Below are positions 33,083-46,100 of a stretch of 64,000 nt of DNA, piece after piece; position 1 is the stretch's first letter, and every line of letters starts with the position of its first letter. Below the pieces are notes generated by a model. It did no database searches, was not told where the DNA came from, and saw only the letters and a list, made by a program, of their open reading frames with translations. This DNA is from Actinostola sp. cb2023. Its lineage: Eukaryota > Cnidaria > Anthozoa > Actiniaria > Actinostolidae. A program made the translations under genes and the position numbers. The stretch is from NCBI GenBank assembly GCA_033675265.1, contig JAUJYZ010001188.1, forward strand, positions 135,001 through 199,000, in the 5' to 3' direction.

Positions 33083-34657
33083 TTATTGATCAGCGTTGCC
33101 ATAGTAAAGAATTATGTCATCATCGATGAGCTTAACTCTTCTATTAACGCTCCTCCATTCCTGCCAGTACTGTGACGTGCAAATCACAAAGTTAGCAGCT
33201 GACAGGAGAACCAAAGTCCAGGGCATTGCTATCATAATACCACTTAGAGCGAAGCCAAGTAAAGTCTTGTCGTGGAATCGATCATGGTGGAAGCAGACGT
33301 AAGTCAAAGTCGCCAGTTGAATGAACACGGTAAGATGTGCAAGGATCGAAATGACGAGAACGGTGATATCTTCGGTTGTCATGGGAGGCCACACCCACTG
33401 CAAGAGAAAACGTACCGCTGTTTTATACAAGTACAGTTGAACCTCTACTAACGGCCATCCTCACCACAACGACCACCTCTCTGTAACGGCCAGGGGTTTT
33501 TGTCCCGGCCACCAGCAAGTACATACATCTATTCGTTTTTAAAACCTCCACACAACGACCACCTCTCTGCAACGGCCAGGGGTTTTTGTCCCGGCCACCA
33601 GCAAGTACATACATCTATTCGTTTTTAAAACCTCCACACAACGACCACCTCTCTGCAACGGCCAGGGTTTTTTGTCCCGGCCACCAGCAAGTACATACAT
33701 CTATTCGTTTTTAAAACCTCCACACAACGACCACCTCTCTGCAACGGCCAGGGTTTTTTGTCCCAGCCACCAGCAAGTACATACATCTATTCGTTTTTAA
33801 AACCTCCACACAACGACCACCTCTCTGTAACGGCCAGGGTTTTTTTGTCCCGGCCACCAGCAAGTACATACATTTATTCGTTTTTAAAACCTCCACACAA
33901 CGACCACCTCTCTGCAACGGCCAGGGTTTTTTGTTCCGGCCACCAGCAAGTACATACATCTATTCGTTTTTTAAACCTCCACGCAACGGTCACCTCTACA
34001 CAATGACCACAACATGTTCTCTTGGGTAACGATAAATGACTGTAAAGCGCTTAAACACGCTATTTATCTTTTTGTCCAGTAAGCATAGCTCAGGCAAAGC
34101 AACACCCAATAGCACAATGGTTGTAACGTATCATAATTACATATGTATGGTCAGCGGTTGACCCCATTGCGTCTTGCATATATATGAAACAGTTTGACAA
34201 CCATCATGGCGGCTTCTTGAGTACATTACAATGGTGCATTGATTTGTCTATTTCATGGGAAATTTTGTTTGAATATTGAAGCAACAGAAGTATCGTTTGT
34301 GATTTTAAAGGGTCCATTTCTATCCTATAATTGCCTAAGATTCCTAGCTACCTGTCGCATCGGCTTGAAGACAATTTCCGTCCTGAATGGAAATTGACAT
34401 ATGGTGCATATAGTCTTCTTAGTAATGGTCAGCCATAGCTCTACACACGATCTATGTACACCCCCCAGGGTACCACTACATAGGCAAGGTTTGATCAGCC
34501 TTTCCTGGCGTTTCTTCGTTCCACCACGATAACAGATTCTACAGAAAGGAGCGCTATCGTCTTGTGATGAATTAATCGTAATGAACGTTGCAAGTGCCTT
34601 GTGCTGTTCGTTTGCACATGGTTTCGCGTTTGCTTGGCCTCCGACAGTGCAAGACAT
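33083..34657 (-). CDS. MARCH-type membrane RING-CH E3 ubiquitin ligase, two exons
   Basis: A probable E3 ligase that ubiquitinates membrane proteins on endosomal or plasma membranes. Exon 1 is 34,657-34,352 and exon 2 is 33,397-33,083, joined in phase 0 through GT-AG sites, giving 206 residues. Residues about 37-91 form a RING-CH zinc domain with the C4HC3 pattern: CRIC, then CLC, HRSC and CTIC. Exon 2 encodes two hydrophobic segments (about residues 110-130 and 150-173) separated by a short loop, then a polar tail with YWQEWRSVNRRVKL. That order, RING-CH then two membrane spans, is the MARCH2/3/4/9/11 plan; which paralogue it is cannot be said. The ATG starting MSCTVGGQ is the first in the open frame. 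The intron carries an array of about 86-bp repeats. Confidence 0.88.
33427..34010. repeat. tandem array of about 86 bp in the MARCH intron
   Basis: Six to seven units carrying CACAACGACCACCTCTCTG, CAACGGCCAGGG, TTTTGTCCCGGCCACCAGC and AAGTACATACATCTATTCG. Units differ by a few bases. Open frames across it are artefacts of the repeat. Confidence 0.9.
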
Positions 34658-34757
34658 TCAGCAAACACTCGACTAACGTCAATAACATGTGCTTTCTTTC
34701 AGTTAATTATCAAAACTGAGAAAATGACGCCAACAATCAAAGCAAATGTAAGGCGCG

Positions 34758-35104
34758 CGCGCGCGCGCGTACACAGGAAGCCCAAACAAAATCGGCTGTT
34801 AGGTTCTAAGACCATTTCATCTTTCACGCAAGGGAGCACAGCAGACTGTTGTTTGTGTAGCGCGCGATTATCCACAGACAATTGTATATGCGGGCGCTAA
34901 TATCAGCGACCGAGTTTCGGAAAGATCCGAAGTGGGAATTTGAAAAGGATTTCGTCCCCTTCGGGAGTGATTCCGGTAATGTTTCGGGCATTTGCACTTG
35001 TCAGTGGATAGTTGCATGATAATAGCTTTCAAGATGGCGGCTGAAAGATCGAATGATAAACTGCGCACGCTACACAAACAACAGTCTGCAGTACTCCCTT
35101 GTTT
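34758..35104. repeat. foldback with (GC)n run between MARCH and FAN1
   Basis: A (GC)n run at 34,755-34,769 precedes ACACAGGAAGCCCA (a CACAGG-family word). GGGAGCACAGCAGACTGTTG and TTTGTGTAGCGCGC at about 34,831-34,868 pair with the inverse at 35,060-35,101. Non-coding. Confidence 0.6.
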
Positions 35105-35347
35105 CACGGACTAAACATAGTAAGCGACAGGATTAAACCATGCTCTGTATCAGCTTGAGGTCAACTTACGTCCACCAATCACGTCCCATCTACATCTACA
35201 TCTAAGTATCGGCTGAGGTCGGTGCTCTAAACTTCGTGCCGCCAATAGCTGAAATAGAGACACACACTTGTCCGTACAAACCAATCACCCAACCCAACGA
35301 ACAAAAAACCAATAATAAAAAAACGAACGAACAAAAAAATAATAATA

Positions 35348-35757
35348 ACCAACCAACCAACCAACCAACCAACCAACCAACCAACCAACCAACCAACCAC
35401 CACCAACCAACCAACCACCAACCAACCAACCAACCAACCAACCAACCAACCAACCAAACCAACCAACCAAACAACCAACCAACCAACCAACCAACCAACC
35501 AACCAACCAACCAACCAACCAACCAACCAACCAACCAACCAACCAACCAACCAACCAACCAACCAACCAACCAACCAACCAACCAACCAACCAACCAACC
35601 AACCAACCAACCAACCAACCAACCAACCAACCAACCAACCACCCAACCAACCAACCAACCAACCAACCAACCAACCAACCAACCAACCAACCAACCAACC
35701 AACCAACCAACCAACCAACCAACCAACCAACCAACCAACCAACCAACCAACCAACCA
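35348..35757. repeat. (CCAA)n microsatellite downstream of FAN1
   Basis: About 100 tandem CCAA tetramers with a few interruptions (CCACC, CCAAA). The long low-complexity frames over it on both strands are not genes. Confidence 0.97.
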
Positions 35758-35966
35758 AAACCAACAAACAAACGAACGAACATAAAAACAACAACAATAA
35801 ACGAACGAACAAAAACAAACAAACGAACGAACGAACGAACGACTGGAAAAAAACCACAACAACAACAAGCAAACGCTAACAAACCAACCAACCGTGGGTA
35901 AATAAAAGTGATGTATGAATGTATGTAACAAACGACCGAACAAACTGAGAAACCAAAAAGGTTATT

Positions 35967-38900
35967 CTAACCTGTTACGTAGCATACTTCAACAGTTGCA
36001 CCGAACAAAGCGAGTTGGTCGAGCCATATTTGTTGTTTGGTTGACAATCTATCACCAGGACCTTTAACCTCCACAATCTAAAAACAAGCTAACAATTACC
36101 CTGTATTGAAGTTTACAACACTAACAATTACCCTGTATTGAAGGTTACACCACTAACAATTATCCTGTATTGAAGGTTACAACACTAACAATTACCCTGT
36201 ATTGAAGGTTACAACACTAACAATTACCCTGTATTGAAGGTTACAACACTAACAATTACCCTGTATTGAAGGTTACTTGAATTCCACACGACCAAGTCAG
36301 GCATCCCAGAATGCCAATGGCGCATGTCTTGAGCAAAGTGTTTAAACATTCCAGACAACACGTTACCTCCAATACACGACACAACTTGCTGAAACAAGGT
36401 ATGGAAAAACAACATGACTTGATATTTTGTTCAAAAATAGCTTCCTTTCTTGCCATCACTCTTGTCTATAATATTTTGTCTCGTTGAATAACCTCACAGA
36501 TAATTATGCACCTTGGCTTGTTCAAGGCTGCTGAATCTCTCCCAACTAACACCAGAACAGATCTTGCCGTTGTTCTCCGTCCAACATCGCTCAAGCACTT
36601 CGAAAAGTTCCTACAAGAATGCATAATATATACATAATTCCCCCAACTAACATGACCACAATACTACAAGCTTGGGGTAAGAGAGAAGTTTATTGTGTAT
36701 AAAAATACGTCACTGGGGACGGACAAGTAATCACGTACACAAAATAAACCTCTCTGCCACCAAAAACCCCCCAAGCACAGGAAAAGGAACAAGAAACAAC
36801 GCTAAGCTGGACAGAGGGCCTGACGAACAGTGTCAGCAAAACAAACCTTAGACTGTAAGGAGAATTCAAGATAACGCTTATATGCATCGCTGGTCCAGTC
36901 GCCATAAATTTGTATAATCTCCCCTGGAATTCCGATACTAAAGGCCCACGAGGCGGCACCACGCCGGAAGGAATGACCACGATAACTATGCGATAACTCA
37001 ACCCCGGCAATAGCGAGATGCTTTCGAAAGGAAGAAACTAACGCGCGCTTCGTAAGAGGAATATAAGAGCCTTGAAAAGGCATAATAAACACCGCACTAC
37101 GGCAATTGGCCGGAAGGAGCTGAACCATGCGCGAGTACGCTGCGACCGGACACAAAGGCGAACCATGAATACGCAGTAAAGGAATCTGAAGTAGACGCTC
37201 GCCGAACTGAATGGTCTTAGTGCATTTAAACGTAACGATAAGACCAGTGTCAGAGAATGCCACATCGCCGCGTGTAAGATGACGCTTATAATTGAAAGCA
37301 AACCTAGAACTAGGAACGATATTCGCAAGGCGAGCCATAAGAAAAAACGAAAATAAGAACGCACAATGTAAAGTGCTATGAAGACGGTCTGAATGATAAT
37401 TGAGCGTGCGAGCCACCCGTAGCAATAAGGACGGCGTAACCGGTGGAGCTCTACAAGGCGTGTGCAGCGCAGCGCGCGATATGCCACGCAACGTTAAGGA
37501 TAAAATAAAATCCTTACTGAACGAGTAGTCTGCATTAACGAAAATATGCAATAACTTAACTCCGCTTAAATAATTCCGAATGGAGGGCGTCGTAAGCGTA
37601 CGACTCAAAAACTGCGCGTATAAACAAACTAATTCAGTGTTGGCCGGTATAGGCGAAAAATTAAAATATATGCAAAACATAAAATAAGTTCTGAACTGTG
37701 TCTTTAAGTTACTAAATGTTCCATCTGCATAAGCTGAACGACGAGTACGGCGAAGATCCCGCTTTAAACGTTGAAGTGATGGATCTGTAATAAATCAAAG
37801 AGGATTGTCAACAAGGAAGAACTGATCTGGTACTGGAACTTCGGTTAGGTTTTGATGGTCAACAAAATTCAAGAATCTTTGCGGAGCAGTCGGGTCGACA
37901 GACCAACGAGACAAAAGGTCGGCTGCCGTGTTGTTGACGCCAGCCAAATGAACTGCACGCAGCTCGAAACGATGCACTGATGTATAGTAGCAAATCTCTC
38001 GCAAACAGGCAGAAAGAAATGGATTGCGACATTTGCCGGTAGACAACACACTGTGACCGCGACTAAATTGTCACAACGAACTGTCAGACGAAGTCCCTTC
38101 CAGCGATCACCCCATAACTTTAGAGCAACAACAACAGTCAAGAGCTCCAATGAGTTGATATCCAGCGACTGTGCGATGATGAAGTCGGGGAACGATGAGT
38201 GAAAATATTGGTCACCAGAAATTCCACCACAACCAGAAAGACAGGCGTCCGTGTCAAAAACTTCCCCTGGCGAAGACCACCGAGCAGTATTAATGATGGA
38301 GACTCCATTATATTGTCGTAAAAAGCGACACCACCACTGAATATCCTTACGAAAGTCAGCATTTAAGTTGATGTGATGATGATTGCGACCTACACGTCGC
38401 AACAGGTCAAGGATGCGTGAAATGAAAACCCGACTCTGCCGTACACACTTTGATACAAAGACGAGTTTTCCTAGTAAGGACTGTAACGCGGACTTCGTGG
38501 TGGTGCGCTTATTGAGCCACTGGGGTAATAAGTGTTCCAGTTCGAGAAGGCGCTCACTAGAAACTGACACAGTAAAGTTCACGGTATCAATTTCAACCCC
38601 TAAGCAAACGGCCACTGTGGATGGTGGGCTGGCTTTGGAAACAGATTCAATAAGGCCGAGCGACGAGAGCAAAGTTTTTAAATCCGTATACGCGGTCTCT
38701 GCATGACATGCTGGTTCCACACCGATAAAATCATCAAGATAGTTGCAAATGGTGTAACCACGTTGCGTGAGAATCCACGTAAGGGCGGCTGCTAAGGAGG
38801 CTTGTCGTGCATACTGTAAAACAGGCCACTTAGACTGGACTGGACTCAAAAACTGTAAAACATGGACTGGACTTGGACTGGACTGGACTCAAAAACTGTA

Positions 38901-40134
38901 AAACATGGACTGGACTCAAAAACTGTAAAACATGGACTGGACTCAAAAACTGTAAAACATGGACTGGACTCAAAAACTGTAAAACATGGACTTGACTCTC
39001 TAAACGGTAAGAGAGTATGTATGTTATGACATAGTATGACATATATGATACAGTGCAAGTATAATTATAATATTAAGCAAGCGAAGTGCTGCGAGAAGTA
39101 AATGCATTATTATTTGTTTGTTATTCTGCCCAAATAAGCGAATCATCACAATCATGTGCTTGTGCCGTAATAGCCCCAAATACCAAAATTACATTACTCC
39201 CGGGATTACTGTTAGTCTTCAAAGACCAATATGCCATGATTGGCAGATAGTTTAGGGACAACATCTCTGTGTCAGGGATGGATCTACTTCGAAGAGCATC
39301 CAGATAATGAAGTCGATCTCCTTCGACAAGGATCTGATCTGCCATGGCGGCCGGCGGTCCATTGTTCGATTGGTAAATTCTGAGCAAATAACAGGGCTGA
39401 AAAACTCATAAAAGAACATTGTCTTCCCCGTGAAATGTCACTATTTAAAAGCGTTCGTGGCCTTGATGAATGCTTCCAGCAATAAATAAGTTTGACCTTG
39501 ACATAATTACACGGCGAATACCTCGGACCAAACAACAACGAACTTCCAAAATCGTCTACTATTCATCGAGTCTGAACAACATGAACGTACAAATATTATG
39601 TACGTAGGAATTTATGATGAACCCCGCTGGACACATGTACTGCATGCTCAGAACATACTGCTGTCCGAGCATTGTCGAAGTTGCGCCGACCACACACCGA
39701 AAAATCCGGCAGGACAAACACAAATCGAGCTTTTTGCTGGCATCTAGCACACAGGGATCCCAACATAACACAGGGAAACCGTCAAGATTAGTGTTGCTGC
39801 TCGCCTTACGGCTTCGCAGCAATAATTATTATCCTATGCATGTTACATCAACTGAACAATTAAAATGCCAAAAACGTGAGTGCTTTCGAAAGAATTCTGG
39901 GCTCATTTCTTAAAAGGAAGAGCTTTTTGATTTCAAATATATGTCTCTCGTGTTACGTACGTTTCTACACGAATAGTAGTACAAATCAAGGGATGAAATA
40001 TCATCGGATTTCTAGGTGTACGTACATTACCCAAAATTCAAGGGGGGTCAGTCAGTACATATTTAACAGCAAAAAAAAATAAAAAAAAATAGTACAGTTC
40101 TCAGTACTTTTTGGTATCTTTTTCGCCCTGCTAG

Positions 40135-40168
<34 letters not shown>

Positions 40169-43100
40169 ACTGCCTCCCCTGCCCCTGTGTACGGCCCTGC
40201 CATCCTTCCATCAATGCTCCGTATTAAGGGTATTTAAAGCTACAAAGAGCTACATGGAATGGAAAGAAGTCGAAACAAGGATGCGAGGTCACTGGGAATC
40301 GAACTCGGGACCTCCACACAGAAAGCCGAGCACTAACCAACTGTGCCATCCTTGCTCCTTGAGTCACGCTGGGGCGTGTGCGGGCCCGCGTAGCGTGACT
40401 TGACCTCAGGCGGCTGGTAAAGGCTTGTTTCCATAACCCAAATCGCCCTTGGCCGACCAAACAATAGAACGAATCTATTGTGTTACTGCATCGTTCTATT
40501 GTTTTATATTAATGAGGTCCTTTTAGCCACCACCCAGGCGGCTGCGAAGGAGACTAATATAATGTGTTATTCATCTCCTCTAAAAAAAGAAGCAATTAAC
40601 TCGTCAACTGTGATCAAATTGTACGAGGTCTGCCAAAGCATATCTCTAACGTTTATAAAGGAAACCATATAAAGGAAACCAAATACTTAAATAACTAGTC
40701 TATAAAATAGCGTCACGTCACAAGCGTCACGTCACAACATTGAATCTTTTGTGTACTTAGTTGTTAAAAATGGTTTGAGGTCTAGTTCTGCAGGGATGTA
40801 GGTTAGATGGCGAATGGCAACGCAGTTTGGGTTCAGATGGTAGTACACCATTGCATGTTCTTTTGTTATTCTATCATTTTACTATTATCTTTTTCTTATC
40901 TTCTGTATCTCAGCACGCCATTTAAATTTCCGTTTTACGGCCTGCACGTAGTGTAAAGTTTTATAACTCTCCACACAATATATTGTACCTGAAGAAGGAT
41001 AGTTTGCCTATTTATAGTTACACTTCTATTATATGTCTTATATCTGTTCTCTCAGATAAATTATTGTTAAGATTGCCAAATATTCTTGTTGATTAAAATT
41101 TGAATGGCATTTTTCGTAGTCGCCAGTTTCCGTTGATATCATCATTATCGTGTAAACGATATCATAATTTTAATCGCGCTCCCTTGTGTAAACTAGTGAA
41201 CACTTGAAAGTCACGCTTTATCAGTCAAACGTTTGTCTTTATTTTTGTTACACCGATATCACATCATTTTCTTTTGACGTTACATTTATTTTCTCCATAA
41301 TTTCTTTCCTTCATTTCTCTTCTTGATCATTGTCTATTCATGTTATTACTGGCTTCACAGTAGTAGCTACATGCAGTCCTAAACTGAACTTTCCCTATCA
41401 AAATTTCTGTCAAACGCTTTTGTCTCATCATGTGCCGCGATGAGTGCGTGATGGGAACATATATGCCGTGATCAGATCAAGTCAAAACAATTTTAAACCC
41501 GCAATGAACCTATTCAATAATGCCGGAGCTGATTATAGAATACCCACCCCGCAACTATAGAAATTCGTTAGCGACACTCTTTGAAAATGACGCATAAACA
41601 CAAAGGGCTGTATTGTAATAACTTGATAAATTTTATATTACAAATAATTTATCATTGATAGTCTATGTGACAAACTAAGATACGAACAGCTGAATAGGCC
41701 TTATGGCCAGTGTTTTGTTGTCTTTAGCATTTTGATATCTTAGTCATATTCGGCTGTTATTTCGTTACCATGCTCCATGTGCAGTATTATATGCTTTTAG
41801 TACTATTTCTCGCAGATACGCTTCTCAGCTATATATCAGTGAAGGAATTTTCGTCGTTTTTGCCTAGATCATAGCCACAACAAGAAAAAAAAGGTTTATT
41901 AAATTGATATAAAGATAGGTAAAAGGAAAACTGTAACACCGTAAAAAATAGTACTTTTAAGTTAAAAGTTAAAACTTTACTAGTGACGTTTCGAGCCTTG
42001 GCCCTTCATCGGAGAAAGATTTAATTATTTAATTCACCTGTTCAGCTGTTTTTTAGTCCATGTTTTAAAGTTTTTGAGTCCAGTCCATGTTTTAAAGTTT
42101 TTGAGTCCAGTCCATGTTTTAAAGTTTTTGAGTCCAGTCCATGTTTTACAGTTTTTGAGTCCAGTCCATGTTTTACAGTTTTTGAGTCCAGTCCATGTTT
42201 TACAGTTTTTGAGTCCAGTCCATGTTTTACAGTGTTTTGACAGTTTTTGAGTCCAGTCCATGTTTTACAGTTTTTGAGTCCAGTCCAGTCCAAGTCCAGT
42301 CCATGTTTTACAGTATGCCGCCATAGCAGCCGAACGCAACCCCATCGTCAAAACAGTGTCAAAGTACAATTCATTGTTACTCGGGCCCAGGCCGCAGGCC
42401 GCCCGAGTTAGAAAATGCGGATTTCGGTAGTAGTAGTTTTGTTCGGCTTCAAAATGACGAGTATGCGACGTATTTAATCGTATCCGGAGTTTCAAGATTA
42501 CTCCGCAGATTTGAAAAGATAAAGGAGACACAGGACTCAAGTAGATTATGAATCTTAGTTTTGAAAGCAGCTGTAGATCTTCAAGCTATTAAAAGGTCAG
42601 GATTCTAGTTCATCGTTCAATGACTAGAAGTGGTAAAAGGACTAGAAGCTCGCTTAAAATATATATTTTTTTAAACAAACGCGAGGCCGTTATCGGAACC
42701 ATCTGACCTATGCAACCTCAAGACGTATCATGTTCGTACTCACCGGACTAATAGTCTCCCTCGTCACTCAACTGTCACTGATTGTCATGACGTCAGAGAA
42801 ATTATATTGTATTGAAGAAGATGTCCTTGTTTTATTCGACGTTCGAACCGTAACTCGAACCCGAACTCGATTCCAAACTCGACGTTTCGGGATCTGAAGC
42901 TAGAGAGGGGGCCTTTACACAAACTCATCAAAATCAAATCAATTGAACTCAAAGTCAAAAGGTAATCAAATGAACTCAAAGGCAAATCAAATGAACTCGA
43001 CACATACTTTGGAATGTGTTAGATGAGGGTAGAAGTTCGACATGTGATGACGTCATCACGTACATCCTTATGACGTCATCACATCGTAAAAATCCGCCGT

Positions 43101-46100
43101 TTTTCATAGGGTTTTGATGAATTAAAAATATTTTGGTATAATTTGAAAACTTATATCAAGGTGCAGAAGACTGAGCATGCGTTTTGCGTTTCAATGAAAT
43201 TTGATTTTTTTAATGGCAGTTTCTTTGCATTTGTAATGGATGGATTGCTCAATGGTTGGATGAAAGTTGGCATGTTTCAATCTGTGGATGAATGGATAGA
43301 TGAATGGTTGCATGATTAAATAGATGGAGAAATAGTGGAAGATATTAATGGATGGATGAATGTAAATGGGCAGATTATTAATTGTGCATCTTGGTTTTCT
43401 TTTAAGAGCATTGAAGAACCCTTAGCTGAATACTTCTTTTCCGTTTTCTGACCTATGCAACCTCAAGACGTATCATGTTCGTACTCACCGGACTAATAGT
43501 CTCCCTCGTCACTCAACTGTCACTGATTGTCATGACGTCAGAGAAATTATATTGTATTGAAGAAGATGTCCTTGTTTTATTCGACGTTCGAACCGTAACT
43601 CGAACCCGAACTCGATTCCAAACTCGACGTTTCGGGATCTGAAAGTACGAGCAAAAAGGCTTCGAATCCACTCTGAGCACGAGATCGCGAGTCACAAATG
43701 CCCAAATGAACGACGGGAACATACGATATATGACGTCAGGGCAAAAGTCACGTGAAAAGAAAGAAATATCATTCAATTGATATGATTGGGAAGGATAAGA
43801 AAAGACATGGAATGCAATGCAATGATGGTATGAAGGAATATAATGCAATATACAATAAATAATATTATTAGTTCAGTATTAAAATACATGTATTTCGGCA
43901 GAACCCCCACCGCTGGGTATCAAGGTCCCTCCTAAACAGCACTTTATGGTGATGAGGCTTCCTCTTTAATTACATTTTCAGTTTCAGTTTCACTATTAAT
44001 ATACGACGTCATGCAGCAGATTGCAAAAATTCTGTAATTCAAGTATATCAGTCCATATATCGGGTGTTCCAAGAATAACCCAGGTAATGATAATCAGCAG
44101 GGTCCACAGGAAACTGGCGATAAGCTTTCCTAAGATCTCGCTTGAATAACAAACAACCCCTAATCACAAAATCTACTATTGTGTCCACCGTAGGGTAGGT
44201 TAATGTAATCGGTGTTCCGAGAAAACTGTCCGTTGGAATTCCGTCATTAACAGCAGAACCCTTCGGCCAGCTGAGATCCACAATAACGCGACGCTCGGTA
44301 GACTCTCGTTTTTCCACCGTATTGAGAGGGGAAACAATTAATTCATCCGGGAATGGCGATTGATTAAGAGCAAAAGGTCCAGCAATTCGTCCAAGCTGAA
44401 CCTCATTCACAAGGTATTCCTTAACTGCTTGAGGAAAATTGTGCGCTCCTTGATGAGCCGTCCTGATATCAAATACTGGTCGTTCTAATTTAGTATAGCC
44501 AACGGGCCAACCAAAGTCAAGAAATCACAAACAACCGAATCGTCATAATCTTGTAACAGGCGGCGCCACAGTGGCACCTTCAAATGAGAAGGAACCGGAA
44601 GTCTTGCTCCCACGTAGTTAGGCAATCCCCGTTTGAGAAACGATGCGATGAGCATTACAAAAATAATGATTAAAACCACTGTCATGAATAACACTACTTG
44701 AACCATCCTGTCCAAAACAATCATGAATGGTAAAGTCAACAATGTCTTGAAAATTAAGTCTCGACAAACAGCAAACGCTGGAAACACAGTCTTGATTTAA
44801 AACAATTAACGGCCTCGACGTGGGATCATCCCCATTACAAGGCACAACAGAAGTAAAACACTCTCCAACCAGTCAAGTGGGAGTACGATCGTCTTGTTTT
44901 TCGGTGAAAGGACAAGTAGACGAACCTTCACGATGCTCCTCTTGCTTGCGCGATTTCACCCAACACGAGGCACAAATATGTCGGACCCATTTTCGTACCC
45001 CACGAATGTAGCCATAATGATCGCGCGTGTTTGAACAGGAGCTGCGTTGATAGTCTCGACAAAACAACACGGGGGAAACAGCTGTTGCAGTCGTCGAAGA
45101 ACAAGACGCTCAATGAGCGTTCACTCGGGCATTGTGAAAAGGAAAATGTCAGTTGTTCGAGGAAGTACTTGAAAATGAATGCCAGTTGGTTGAAGAACAA
45201 GGACAATGTCAGCTGCGCGAGGAGAGACCTGACAATGACTGACAGTTGCGTGACGAGGGAGACTATGTATATACATGTATGTGTCGAGTTCATTTGATTT
45301 GCTTTTGAGTTCATTTGATTATACCTTTTGACTTTGAGTTCAATTGATTTGATTTTGATGAGTTTGTGTAAAGGCCCCCTCTCTAGCTTCAGATCCCGAA
45401 ACGTCGAGTTTGGAATCGAGTTCGGGTTCGAGTTACGGTTCGAACGTCGAATAAAACAAGGACATCTTCTTCAATACAATATAATTTCTCTGACGTCATG
45501 ACAATCAGTGACAGTTGAGTGACGAGGGAGACTATTAGTCCGGTGAGTACGAACATGATACGTCTTGAGGTTGCATAGGTCAGATGGTTCCGATAACGGC
45601 CTCGCGTTTGTTTAAAAAAAAAAAATATTTTAAGCGAGCTTCTAGTCCTTTTACCACTTCTAGTCATTGAACGATGAACTAGAATCCTGACCTTTTAATA
45701 GCTTGAAGATCTACAGCTGCTTTCAAAACTAAGATTCAAAATCTACTTGAGTCCTGTTTCTCGTTTATCTTTTCAAATCTGCTGAGTAATCTTGAAACTC
45801 CGGATACGATTAAATACGTCGCATACTCGTCATTTTGGAGCCGAACAAAACTACTACTACTACTACTACAACCGAAATCCGCATTTTCTAACTCGGGCGG
45901 CCTGCGGCCTGGGCCCGAGTAACTAGCTGAGGCAGATGAGGACTTCGTATTTCCATACAGAGTGCGGCTCTCCAGATGGGTAAAGGAGTCACTCCAGGAT
46001 AACATGCCGCGCTCAATCTCCAAGAGCACCGCCCCGTGGAAACTCAACACGTTGAGCCACTCGTACTGATGAGCCAAGTACATTAGGGAGATAAGATGGC

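Larger units (their letters stand above)
38814..42313. mobile_element. 3.5-kb foldback with 27-bp tandem-repeat arms, TA duplication
   Basis: The left end starts CTGTAAAACA and the right end finishes with the inverse TGTTTTACAG, flanked by TA (38,812-38,813; 42,314-42,315). The arms are arrays of a 27-bp unit (CTGTAAAACATGGACTGG then ACTCAAAAA): about six units at 38,814-38,999 and about ten, inverted, at 42,053-42,313. It is inserted in the RT gene; taking it out with one TA leaves the RT frame continuous. The interior (39,000-42,050) has no recognised transposase. It contains a tRNA-like SINE head, a 29-base poly-G run and a few short frames. Confidence 0.85.

Noticed and set aside
33423..34006. 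Repeating short frames in the MARCH intron
   Set aside because: They come from the 86-bp tandem array and are interrupted by stops between units.
35202..35943. Long frames on both strands made of WLVG or TNQP repeats
   Set aside because: Pure translation of the CCAA tetramer; no splice sites, domains or complexity.
40274..40360. Functional tRNA gene on the minus strand
   Set aside because: A and B boxes are good but no acceptor stem pairs and similar sequence continues outward; a SINE head is more likely.
42034..42293. Trp/Thr-rich repeating frame (KTWTGL)
   Set aside because: Translation of the 27-bp tandem array of the foldback.
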